A stretch of DNA of 23,431 nucleotides from a virus. The translations under genes and the position numbers were made by a program. The DNA is taken from positions 1 to 23,431 of IMG/VR virus record IMGVR_UViG_3300024895_000019, one strand, 5' to 3'. This document shows positions 1 through 6,527 of this stretch, piece by piece (the stretch's first letter is position 1; each line of letters begins with the position of its first letter). The notes under the pieces are model-generated. The model was not told where the DNA came from. It did not search any database and saw nothing but the letters and a program-made list of their open reading frames with translations.

Positions 1-148
1 CGATAAAAAAAAAGTTCTTCACCCCATTCTTTCAAGGCATTTGCCCCAAACTTCATAGAACCAAAAACAATTAAGTAATCAATACCCGCTTTTTTATTTT
101 GGCAGTCTTTGATTCCCAGGCTACTAAGCGCGAAAGTATTCTGCTTTT
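1..148 (-). CDS. Candidate frameshift extension of the tail assembly chaperone, partial
   Basis: On the minus strand, the frame +1 (equivalently -2) to the tail chaperone is open from a TAA just upstream of position 154 to the window edge. It has no ATG until position 56. It reads through sensible coding sequence (for example AGIDYLIVFGSMKFGANAL). Because no start codon precedes most of this stretch, it is best read as the out-of-frame part of a G/GT-type fusion made by ribosomal frameshifting on the GGGGAAAAAAG run at 144-154, as known for Mu and lambda tail chaperones. The alternative is a separate gene starting at the ATG at 54-56. The 3' end lies outside the window, so the product cannot be completed. 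Confidence 0.45.
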
Positions 149-528
149 TTCCCCTCCAGGATGTTGTTTATTTGAAGAAAAACCGAAATGAATTTTTCCT
201 CATCATCAATAAGGGCGATGTCGCCATCCAACCAAAGCTGTTCCATTACCATAGCCACGGCTTTACTCAAGCCATTAGTTCCAATAGCGGTCATATAGTC
301 GCCTAAATCGTCAGCTGTTGGAGGTCGTAATACCGCTAAATCATCATCGTGCTTCAGGTAGATTAATTTACGGTCACCGTTTGCGGCTTTCCATTCATCC
401 AGTTTAGCTTGACCAAATTTTTCAATAAATGGCGTGATGTCATTTTCTTGAAGTTTTTCAACTTCTTTAGCCTTACGGTTAGCGAATGCGGCTTTTAGAT
501 TGCCGGCAGGTTGTTCATTTTTTTTCAT
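124..528 (-). CDS. Tail assembly chaperone (gpG-like)
   Basis: A 134-residue acidic/helical protein with no membrane segment, lying directly downstream of the tail tube gene. That is the position of the tail assembly chaperone that coats the tape measure protein in myophages and siphophages. The middle part (about residues 30-125) has the look of the phage tail chaperone family, including the motif LRPPTADDLGDY around residues 67-80. The gene ends at TAG 124-126. About 18 bases before this stop, the G4A6G run at 144-154 precedes an alternative open frame, which supports a G/GT-style frameshift. A strong GC hairpin at 566-584 separates it from the tube gene. Family assignment is by position and general character, not by a strong motif. 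Confidence 0.6.
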   Translation of the reverse strand: MKKNEQPAGNLKAAFANRKAKEVEKLQENDITPFIEKFGQAKLDEWKAANGDRKLIYLKHDDDLAVLRPPTADDLGDYMTAIGTNGLSKAVAMVMEQLWLDGDIALIDDEEKFISVFLQINNILEGKKAEYFRA

Positions 529-565
529 CTTGTTTGTTTTTTAATTATTTTATTTACTCCTTATT

Positions 566-584
566 CCCTCCCTGAAAGGGAGGG
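566..584. terminator. GC-rich intergenic hairpin
   Basis: An 8-bp perfect stem (CCCTCCCT / AGGGAGGG) with a 3-base loop, lying between the tail tube and tail chaperone genes. There is no clear T-run immediately after it on the minus strand, so it is more likely an attenuator or mRNA-processing hairpin that lowers chaperone expression relative to tube than a full terminator. Confidence 0.45.
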
Positions 585-596
585 TTGGGGATGGGA

Positions 597-1037
597 TTAC
601 GGTAATTGTACATTCATTGCCAAATAAGGCAACGAGATTTCTCTCATTTTGGCATTTTGCTCCAAATCGACACCCGCTTCGCTAAAAGCTACACCAGAAG
701 CGATATACGTTTTGATAGGATCAGTCATTCTTTTTTTGAAAGCACACGTGATTACGATAGCTTCGTGAGGAACGTCAGTAATATCATCATAGCCGGCAGT
801 TCGTGCCGCTTTGTTCATCAAGTCGGCTTCAAAGCCTAAAACCTTGATACTTCCAGAACCTTTTTTGTTCCCGGACTGAATATCGATAGGGTCGTCACCG
901 GCTCCGTAAATGTGTTCTTTTTCAACTTCTTTCTTGAAGCCAAAACCACGAAGGCCTTTAATGGTTCTTCCTAGTATTTTAATCTCAAAGCGTGACCAAG
1001 CACACTCATCGGATGTTATGTTTACATTTTGTGCCAT
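597..1037 (-). CDS. Tail tube protein
   Basis: A 146-residue protein directly downstream of the sheath gene (3-base gap), the conserved sheath-tube order of contractile tails. The N-terminal half has glycine-turn-rich beta character (GRTIKGLRGFGFKKEVEKE, then an IYGAGDDPIDIQSGNK stretch), typical of the Bacteroidota Mu-like tube family. The C-terminal half continues in alternating beta-like segments and ends LPYLAMNVQLP. It would polymerise as hexameric rings inside the sheath. Gene order and length support the call; no catalytic motif is expected. Confidence 0.75.
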   Translation of the reverse strand: MAQNVNITSDECAWSRFEIKILGRTIKGLRGFGFKKEVEKEHIYGAGDDPIDIQSGNKKGSGSIKVLGFEADLMNKAARTAGYDDITDVPHEAIVITCAFKKRMTDPIKTYIASGVAFSEAGVDLEQNAKMREISLPYLAMNVQLP

Positions 1038-1040
1038 TTT

Positions 1041-2195
1041 CTATAAATTAGCGGTTAATCCTATCGTTACTTTTATCCAGGTTAAATAACCTAGAGGCAA
1101 CACTTTTACTTCAATTCCTCCGGTACTCGTATTGATAATATTCGCATCCGTAGGAACGTTCACGTCAACATCACTTACTTGACCCGCCAATTGTGATTTC
1201 AATTGTTGTTTCACAATATTCTCCAAGTGTTTGGCATCGGCATCGTTGATGGTACCGTCAGCATTCACACGTACTGTTGTTTCCAATAGAGGTGCAGCAG
1301 TTGCAGCGGCAACACGTTGTGCTTTATCAATTATTCGACCGTGAACCAAGATGTTGAAGTCATCAGCTGTAGCCATATTGTCTCTGCCAAAATAATATCC
1401 GGCAGCACCATCACGACGGTGCATTATGATGTAACCAGCATTAGCAAAAGCATCCAACTCTTCAGGAAAATAATCTTCAATAGCTTTGTTCCCAATGTAT
1501 GCCTGTGGAATTGTCAAAGCTCCGTTTTGTCCATTACCCAATTTAATGTGTGATGGATATTTTACAGCTCTGGCCAATGCCAAGGCAACAGCTCCAGAAC
1601 CATCGTTCAAATTACTTCCAAGTACAACACCGGCAAAACCGTTGGCAACTGTATTTGGCGCAAACAAAGCGTGGGTTAAATCGTTGGTTCTACCTTCAAT
1701 CAACATACGTACTGGTTTGTTGATAGATTGCTGATATTGGCCCAATGTTTTAGACGCCAATAAAGCGTCTTCGACATCTTTATCCAAAAAGTGGGCGGCT
1801 TCCATTACATAAGCTACTCCAGGTTTACGAATTAATCCAACCACTGTAATGGCTCCTTGAGCCGAAAGCAATAGTTTTTTCAATCCGTTAACATTAGTTG
1901 AAGTTGCCATTTGTGTTAAAGTCATCGTATCTTCTACACCAAGAATAGTCAAGGCTTGATTGCCTCCTAATTCTTTATAAAATAATTCGATTGCTTTATT
2001 CAAAAAAGGTTCACCAACAACAGTATAACCTTTAGCAACAGCATCGTCATAATTATAAACCGTTACAATCTCTCCGATTTTACCAACCGAAGTTCCTACG
2101 ATTCCCGCAACACCATCAATTACTTGAACTTGACGTTGCAAGTTGCCAGACGTTACTTCTACGTTAACCTTTGGCGTTCCAGTTCCTTGTAGCAT
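1041..2195 (-). CDS. Contractile tail sheath protein (DUF2586-like)
   Basis: A 384-residue protein resembling the DUF2586 sheath family of Bacteroidota Mu-like phages and contractile injection systems. The N-terminus contains the typical stretch IDGVAGIVGTSVGKIG (about residues 27-42). The middle is rich in Ala/Gly helices and includes a LIEGR motif. The C-terminal domain (about 285-384) has the sheath-like helix KHLENIVKQQLKSQLAG followed by beta strands ending GYLTWIKVTIGL. It forms the outer contractile layer around the tube encoded immediately downstream, so this phage is a myophage. Its start overlaps the stop of the upstream gene by one base (2195). Confidence 0.8.
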   Translation of the reverse strand: MLQGTGTPKVNVEVTSGNLQRQVQVIDGVAGIVGTSVGKIGEIVTVYNYDDAVAKGYTVVGEPFLNKAIELFYKELGGNQALTILGVEDTMTLTQMATSTNVNGLKKLLLSAQGAITVVGLIRKPGVAYVMEAAHFLDKDVEDALLASKTLGQYQQSINKPVRMLIEGRTNDLTHALFAPNTVANGFAGVVLGSNLNDGSGAVALALARAVKYPSHIKLGNGQNGALTIPQAYIGNKAIEDYFPEELDAFANAGYIIMHRRDGAAGYYFGRDNMATADDFNILVHGRIIDKAQRVAAATAAPLLETTVRVNADGTINDADAKHLENIVKQQLKSQLAGQVSDVDVNVPTDANIINTSTGGIEVKVLPLGYLTWIKVTIGLTANL

Positions 2196-2551
2196 TAGTC
2201 TTTGATTTCGGTGTTAATAACTGCTTTATAGGCTTCGAATGCGGCAACCAAATCAACTTGTTTCTGACTAGCAGACTCAAGCTTCAAAGCTTTTACCAAA
2301 TCTTTAAGTTCTGCATAAGTAGCCTTTTCAGAGTCGAATGCGTTCAACTCTTCTAAAGTGAAAACTTTAGTTTCCTCTTTAGGTTTTTGTTCTTTGGATT
2401 CTCTAGTATAAGATTCTACCTTATTGTCCTTTAATCCGTTTGCAAAACTGTCTGCTGATCCTTTGGTATGAAAAACACGACCATCGGAAGTGATGTGACA
2501 TTCATTGCTTGTGTGTCTTGCGAAATAATCCGCTGCTAATTCTTTTGACAT
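2195..2551 (-). CDS. Small phage structural-region protein, function unknown
   Basis: A 118-residue charged protein immediately upstream of the sheath gene and overlapping it by one base, so the two are translationally coupled. The N-terminal ~45 residues include a short segment (SNECHITSDGRVFHTKGSAD) seen in small head-tail region proteins of Bacteroidota phages. The rest is low-complexity Glu/Lys followed by a helical C-terminal part (about 68-115) that resembles a small SAP-like or HeH helical motif (ATYAELKDLVKALKLE). A head-tail connector or accessory role is only an inference from position. Confidence 0.6.
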   Translation of the reverse strand: MSKELAADYFARHTSNECHITSDGRVFHTKGSADSFANGLKDNKVESYTRESKEQKPKEETKVFTLEELNAFDSEKATYAELKDLVKALKLESASQKQVDLVAAFEAYKAVINTEIKD

Positions 2552-2574
2552 ATTAATTGGTATTTAATTAGTGT

Positions 2575-3096
2575 TTAAACGTATTTGAAGTACTTCAGAA
2601 CTCCCAGTGCTGTAAAAATTAGAATCAGCCCTAAAAATATTCGTCCCAGGATAATTTCAGTTTTTTGCCACCAACTCAATGGTTTTTCAACTGCGTATGG
2701 AATTCTTTTAATATCGCTTTGGTGTTCTTTAGTATAGGTATCTTTCCATTGGGCAAACAGTTTTTGCGCCTCGGCCTTGCAGTTTATTGTAAGTATATTG
2801 TCTTTTAAATTGACCTTTGGCGGTTGCAGGAACTTGCCGGGTTTTACAATAGGCTTGGTGTCCGATTTCAACACGACTTTCCCGTTGACACATTCGAGAT
2901 AGGCCTTGTAATAGCTGCTATCTTTTTTGGTCTCAAAAACGGTGTCTCGAACGACTTCTTTAATTGTAATTATCTTGGTGGTTTCGGTTGTTGCTGGCGG
3001 AACAACACTAGTACTTTTGCAAGAACTGAGTGTTGTAGCCAACAAAACAAACAAAAACAAAAAAGACAAGAAATGTGTGATTTTAAATTGTTTCAT
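2575..3096 (-). CDS. Candidate u-spanin (lipoprotein with C-terminal membrane segment)
   Basis: A 173-residue protein with an N-terminal lipoprotein signal: a hydrophobic run at about 9-22 followed by the lipobox LSSC with Cys26. A periplasmic region of about 115 residues follows, then one C-terminal transmembrane segment at about 149-168 ending in a short basic tail. An outer-membrane lipid anchor plus an inner-membrane anchor in one chain is the architecture of unimolecular spanins, which fuse the two membranes in the last step of lysis. The position directly after the endolysin (4-base overlap at 3093-3096) in a holin-endolysin cassette supports this. Sequence similarity to a named spanin was not tested. 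Confidence 0.7.
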   Translation of the reverse strand: MKQFKITHFLSFLFLFVLLATTLSSCKSTSVVPPATTETTKIITIKEVVRDTVFETKKDSSYYKAYLECVNGKVVLKSDTKPIVKPGKFLQPPKVNLKDNILTINCKAEAQKLFAQWKDTYTKEHQSDIKRIPYAVEKPLSWWQKTEIILGRIFLGLILIFTALGVLKYFKYV

Positions 3097-3572
3097 TTTA
3101 TTGGTGTTAAATAGATTTTACTTTCTTTTTTTCGGCGATTTGTTAATCCCGTGCTAATCATTCCGTTTGCCTTATTCCATTTTAGGAACTCATTGGCAAT
3201 AGTTTTGTCGTTTGGGTTAGCATTTACTTTTTTAAGCAAAGTGCTGTCCCCTAATCCTTCAGGAATATCATCGGCATCAATGTCAGTTCCCAAGTTATAG
3301 GCAAAATCAACCAGGGTATTAAATTGGTTTTGATTTACATTAGATTTAATGAGACCAGAAACATCTTTAGCAAATAAATCAGCGGTTGTGCGAAACATTT
3401 GTTCAGCAAATTCTTTTGTTATTGGTGCGTCTTTTAGAGTTACTTTTTTGCCGTTTGGATAAACGGTATTACCATAACCAATGGTTGGAACTCCAGCACT
3501 ACACAAATAAGGTTTTAGACTTAATCCTTCAAATTCTTGGATTAACTTATATCCCGCTTGATCTAACTTCAT
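3093..3572 (-). CDS. Phage endolysin, lysozyme family (GH24)
   Basis: A 159-residue muramidase that cleaves the MurNAc-GlcNAc bond of peptidoglycan. The N-terminus carries the GH24 signature: EFEGLSLKPY, then a Cys, then the PTIGYG motif. The catalytic E-8-D/C-5-T spacing is present as Glu15, Cys24 and Thr30; Cys in the second position is known in the lambdoid R-type branch. A second conserved block (NQNQFNTLVDFAYNLG) and a C-terminal LTNRRKKE motif complete the domain. There is no signal peptide or signal-arrest segment, so release should depend on the upstream candidate holin. It overlaps the holin stop by one base and the spanin start by four. Confidence 0.9.
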   Translation of the reverse strand: MKLDQAGYKLIQEFEGLSLKPYLCSAGVPTIGYGNTVYPNGKKVTLKDAPITKEFAEQMFRTTADLFAKDVSGLIKSNVNQNQFNTLVDFAYNLGTDIDADDIPEGLGDSTLLKKVNANPNDKTIANEFLKWNKANGMISTGLTNRRKKESKIYLTPIK

Positions 3573-3856
3573 TATGCTTTTCCGTTAAGTTGCTTGAATT
3601 TTTGTAATTCCTCAACTAAATGCTGATTGACACCCATTAATTCACGGTGTTGTATTTCTAGCGACTTAATAGTTTCAGTTGCAGCGGTTAATCGGGTTGC
3701 CATATCATCGAGCAAATCACGATAATATTTAACAGCCGTTACAGCGTTGTCTAATTCAGCAGCTCTGTCTTCAGCTAGGTTTTTTCGCTTAGAAAAAAGC
3801 CATGTTATCAATGCTGAGAAAAAGGCGGCTAATGTTGGATATACAAATTGTTCCAT
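3572..3856 (-). CDS. Candidate holin (one membrane segment plus coiled coil)
   Basis: A 94-residue protein if started at the ATG at 3854-3856 (MEQFVYPT). It has one N-terminal transmembrane segment at about residues 5-21, a basic stop-transfer KRK, and a long heptad-like coiled coil over about 30-90. A longer start at 3886 exists, but that extra stretch lies inside the terminator hairpin at 3867-3903, so the shorter start is preferred. Position immediately before the endolysin suggests a holin or holin accessory that permeabilises the inner membrane. With only one membrane segment and no family recognised, the role rests mainly on context. Confidence 0.55.
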   Translation of the reverse strand: MEQFVYPTLAAFFSALITWLFSKRKNLAEDRAAELDNAVTAVKYYRDLLDDMATRLTAATETIKSLEIQHRELMGVNQHLVEELQKFKQLNGKA

Positions 3857-3866
3857 AATAATGTTT

Positions 3867-3903
3867 AAAAAAAAGGCTGCCATCACTAAAGAGACAGCCT
3901 TTT
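3867..3903 (-). terminator. Rho-independent terminator after the major capsid gene
   Basis: The inverted repeat AAAAGGCTG (3871-3879) / CAGCCTTTT (3895-3903) is followed on the minus strand by a run of eight T residues. It sits just downstream of the capsid stop at 3925 and separates head from lysis genes. The symmetrical T-runs could allow weak bidirectional function. Confidence 0.75.
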
Positions 3904-3924
3904 ATATATAATTCAACTTTTGGT

Positions 3925-4887
3925 TTATGCAGTTGCAGCTTGAACTACAAGCCCAACACCTTTCCAGTCCTCACGACGGCAACGACCACCCATTTTTACT
4001 AATCCTGAATGAATATCACCATAGTACAATGGGTTATCGAAATCTTGGAAAAGTTTAGTGTCTCCGAGTGCTTTGGTCACACTGTCTTTTTGCCAAAAGA
4101 AGCTAGCCAAGTTATCAGTGGCAGCCAATGCCTCCCCAGGTAATCTAAACACACCCGCAGAAGTCAAAGCCAAAACGGAGCTTCTTTCAAGAAAAGTAAA
4201 TCCTGCAAACTTCCCGACAACACCGTTAGCTAAATCAGCAGTTGCTTGAAAAGCCGCCATTTGATTAGCAGACAATGAGTCCAGAAATTCTTGCTCCATA
4301 TAGCTTTCTAACATCGCATAACGATTTTGTTTCGCCACTTTATCCTTATTAAACTTCGCTTGCATTTTTTGAGCTTCTTTATAAGTCATTGCTTTACGAG
4401 TTCCGGTTTGACCATCTTCAGCATTTACAGCTGTTGCCGCTCCACTAGTAGGAATTTGTCGTCCAGCTGGCAAAAACTCAACTGTAGTACCACCACCAAC
4501 GGCTGGTTTCAAACCTCTAATCCAGTTGTATGTCAACTCGTCTCCGATGCTTTCGGCTAAAGTATCGGTATGATCGGCCAATAAGCTATCTTGTTTTTCG
4601 TAACTGATTTCCAATTTTTCAGAAGTCAACAACGCTGTTGGATCTGTTGTGAAGACGTCAAGAACATACGCGATTGCTGTATCTCCACGTTGTACTGCTG
4701 TTGCAGCTCCAAAGGCTCTGTTTTTTACAACACTCGGACTTGCTCCAGCTTGTGGAATATAAACAACCGAACCACCTGCAATGTGCTTGCTTTCATCGTA
4801 ACAAAGTGCGATGTGCGGATTTGTTTTACGTAGTTTTTCTACGATGTAGGAGTTCCAAAACTCCTGTGGTATTTTAGGATTTGCCAT
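3925..4887 (-). CDS. Major capsid protein (Mu gpT-like position)
   Basis: A 320-residue protein directly downstream of the protease/scaffold gene, the position of the major head protein in Mu (I-Z-T order). The sequence has the alternation expected of an HK97-fold capsid protein: an N-terminal arm, a long helix (about 110-125, DTLAESIGDELTYNWIRG), an Ala/Gly-rich middle with a helix KAMTYKEAQKMQAKFNKD, and a C-terminal beta region with a YYGDIHSGLVKMGGRC segment. There is no enzyme motif. A strong terminator follows, consistent with a highly expressed late gene. The call rests on order and length; the sequence has little obvious resemblance to Mu gpT. Confidence 0.75.
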   Translation of the reverse strand: MANPKIPQEFWNSYIVEKLRKTNPHIALCYDESKHIAGGSVVYIPQAGASPSVVKNRAFGAATAVQRGDTAIAYVLDVFTTDPTALLTSEKLEISYEKQDSLLADHTDTLAESIGDELTYNWIRGLKPAVGGGTTVEFLPAGRQIPTSGAATAVNAEDGQTGTRKAMTYKEAQKMQAKFNKDKVAKQNRYAMLESYMEQEFLDSLSANQMAAFQATADLANGVVGKFAGFTFLERSSVLALTSAGVFRLPGEALAATDNLASFFWQKDSVTKALGDTKLFQDFDNPLYYGDIHSGLVKMGGRCRREDWKGVGLVVQAATA

Positions 4888-4893
4888 AATTTT

Positions 4894-5403
4894 TTAAATA
4901 TTAAGGTTAGGGTATTTCTCTTTTCTCAAAGTTTCGTACAAGTCAGGAAAATTGGTTCTCACGCCTTCCAATTCATTGGAAGCATACAAATCATCCCATT
5001 TTTTGCCAGCGAATGAAGCCGCATCTTTAGACTTATCGCCCAACTGATCGGTAACTAATGTTTGTGCTGGCATAGCATCAATCAAGTTTTTCAATCCTGC
5101 TGGATTTCCTGCAAAACTTTCCGCCAAGTTTTTTGACACTTCTTTTGTCAATTTTTTGTCGGTTTCGCCTTTAGCCAATAAGTCTTGAACTTCTTTAGCT
5201 ACTCCAGCTGTTTTCAAGTCGGCCAACTCTTTTTCTTTTTCAGTCAAAGCAGTTGTTTTGTCAGCCAAATCTTTTTCGAGTCCGGGAACTTTGTTAGCGT
5301 TGTCAATCAAGTCCTGAAATGCTTTGTTGGCATCTTCTTCAGAGGACTTGTCACTTAAATTTAAAGCCGTCAACATCACGGCTGTTAAAAGGATTTTACT
5401 CAT
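4894..5403 (-). CDS. Candidate nested scaffold protein (internal in-frame start, Mu Z-like)
   Basis: In the protease gene, Met164 (ATG 5401-5403) lies exactly at the junction between the protease domain and the coiled-coil region. It is followed by SKILLTAVML, preceded by a Lys/Glu-rich linker, and by AAAACT in the DNA, an A-rich leader of the kind used in these hosts. Translation from here gives a 169-residue scaffold without the protease, as Mu makes Z from inside I. This is inferred from the domain boundary and the Mu precedent only. Confidence 0.45.
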   Translation of the reverse strand: MSKILLTAVMLTALNLSDKSSEEDANKAFQDLIDNANKVPGLEKDLADKTTALTEKEKELADLKTAGVAKEVQDLLAKGETDKKLTKEVSKNLAESFAGNPAGLKNLIDAMPAQTLVTDQLGDKSKDAASFAGKKWDDLYASNELEGVRTNFPDLYETLRKEKYPNLNI

Positions 5404-5892
5404 AGTTTTTTCTTTAGGTTTTACAAAATCAGCGAGATTCAACTCGTTATCGTTAATGTCATAGAGATTGGCCAATGCGTTGTGATTGCCAGGGATGTCA
5501 ACAAAGGATATTTCACGAGGAAACCACTTGGTTACGGTAGGTCCTGTTTGCCCTTCCATTTTTAGACTGGCATCGTCGGTGGCAGCCAAACAAATTATTT
5601 TACCCATCGATGCAGCATTGATAAAACCGTTTTCGACTTGTGCCGCAATATCTTCCCCTTTTGGATGTGATAAATTAATCACGGGTTTGCCATAAAGTTT
5701 ATCGCCTTCAGTCCTGAAATCTTCCCATTTTACCAATACACCGCCTTCACGTTCGTGCATCATAAAACCAATGGGATTTTTTTTGTACTGAGCCAAATCC
5801 AAGCCTTCGGTTAACAAACGATAGCCATACACATTGACGCTATTATCAGTCAAACAAAACTCTTTGTCAATCTTTTTAAACTTGTCGCTCAC
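4894..5892 (-). CDS. Prohead protease with C-terminal scaffold (Mu I-like)
   Basis: A 332-residue two-part protein. Residues about 1-160 look like the phage capsid maturation protease: a conserved His in GFMMHERE (His46) and a Ser in the NAASMG motif (Ser95), followed by the WFPREISFVDIPGN block (123-136), which matches the protease active-site layout. Residues about 164-332 are a highly charged coiled-coil scaffold (Glu/Lys/Leu heptads from 185 to 235) with a C-terminal WDDLY...LRKEKYP segment. Scaffold fused to protease and removed after head assembly is known from Mu gpI/gpZ. An internal ATG at 5401-5403 probably gives the scaffold alone. Confidence 0.75.
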   Translation of the reverse strand: MSDKFKKIDKEFCLTDNSVNVYGYRLLTEGLDLAQYKKNPIGFMMHEREGGVLVKWEDFRTEGDKLYGKPVINLSHPKGEDIAAQVENGFINAASMGKIICLAATDDASLKMEGQTGPTVTKWFPREISFVDIPGNHNALANLYDINDNELNLADFVKPKEKTMSKILLTAVMLTALNLSDKSSEEDANKAFQDLIDNANKVPGLEKDLADKTTALTEKEKELADLKTAGVAKEVQDLLAKGETDKKLTKEVSKNLAESFAGNPAGLKNLIDAMPAQTLVTDQLGDKSKDAASFAGKKWDDLYASNELEGVRTNFPDLYETLRKEKYPNLNI

Positions 5893-5943
5893 TTGCTAAT
5901 TTTTAGGTTATCTCTTAAAGTGAGTACAAACTTGCGAATGTTT

Positions 5944-5977
5944 GCAAAGCCTTGAAAATAAAGGCGCAAGGCTTGCA
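5944..5977. promoter_or_regulatory. Imperfect inverted repeat in the divergent region
   Basis: GCAAAGCCTTG (5944-5954) and CAAGGCTTGC (5968-5977) form an inverted repeat with one bulged A, and the right arm contains its own palindrome GCAAGGCTTGC. It lies between the divergent capsid-protease and terminase operons. It could be an operator for a late activator or an RNA hairpin of a leader. Confidence 0.35.
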
Positions 5978-6015
5978 TAGATATTTTAAAATGGTGGTGG
6001 TTTTGGTCAATTTTG

Positions 6016-6032
6016 TCTCGTTTTAAACGAGA
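6016..6032. promoter_or_regulatory. 17-base palindrome upstream of the terminase operon, candidate operator
   Basis: TCTCGTTT-T-AAACGAGA is a perfect palindrome with a single central base, ending 6 bases before the terminase small-subunit ATG at 6039. A dyad this close to the start could bind a dimeric regulator or fold in the mRNA to block initiation. No consensus TAnnTTTG box was found at the expected distance, though an AATTTTG lies at 6009-6015. Confidence 0.45.
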
Positions 6033-6038
6033 TAGTTA

Positions 6039-6527
6039 ATGGGAATTTCCAAAGCACAGGAGCGAGAGTACGCTCGAATTCTATATGTAAGCGAGCGTAT
6101 TACCTTCAAGGAAATAGCGGAACGCACTGGTACAACCGAAAAAACAATCGGCAAATGGGCTGTAGCTGACAATTGGGACAAACTCCGAAAAAGTTTATTG
6201 ACCACAAGACAATCGCAACTGGTTCACGCTTACAATCAATTGGAGGCAGTTAATGAAGATATTATGAACCGCCCAATGTTACCAGATGACGAAGGAGTTT
6301 TAAAACCTCGAAAAGAGCGTGTTGGAATGCCAACGAATAGCGAAGCCGATATTATGAGTAAAATATCCTCTAACATCAACAAGCTAGAAAGCGAAGTGAA
6401 TTTGGGTGAATATGTTGAAGTGTCCAGAAAGCTCTTGACGTTCATTCAAGGAATCGATTTAAGCGAAGCAAAAAGATTCAAAAATTACATTGATGAGTTT
6501 ATCAATGAGAAACTAAAAAATGGCTAA
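6039..6527 (+). CDS. Terminase small subunit-like protein with N-terminal HTH
   Basis: A 162-residue protein with an N-terminal helix-turn-helix (about residues 20-45, containing TFKEIAERTGTTEKTIGKWA), the form used by many terminase small subunits and DNA-recognition adaptors. The rest is helical with a C-terminal basic end. Its stop overlaps the start of the large terminase by 8 bases, so the two are coupled. The expected role is recognising phage DNA at the left end for headful packaging of the transposed genome. It starts the plus-strand head operon opposite the capsid operon. Confidence 0.75.
   Translation: MGISKAQEREYARILYVSERITFKEIAERTGTTEKTIGKWAVADNWDKLRKSLLTTRQSQLVHAYNQLEAVNEDIMNRPMLPDDEGVLKPRKERVGMPTNSEADIMSKISSNINKLESEVNLGEYVEVSRKLLTFIQGIDLSEAKRFKNYIDEFINEKLKNG

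Noticed and set aside
3857-3886. Longer N-terminus for the candidate holin
   Set aside because: These codons lie in the stem-loop of the terminator at 3867-3903; the start at 3854-3856 gives a normal membrane segment.
6023-6205. Minus-strand 60-aa frame opposite the small terminase
   Set aside because: It lies across the palindrome and the HTH-coding region of the plus gene, with no support of its own.
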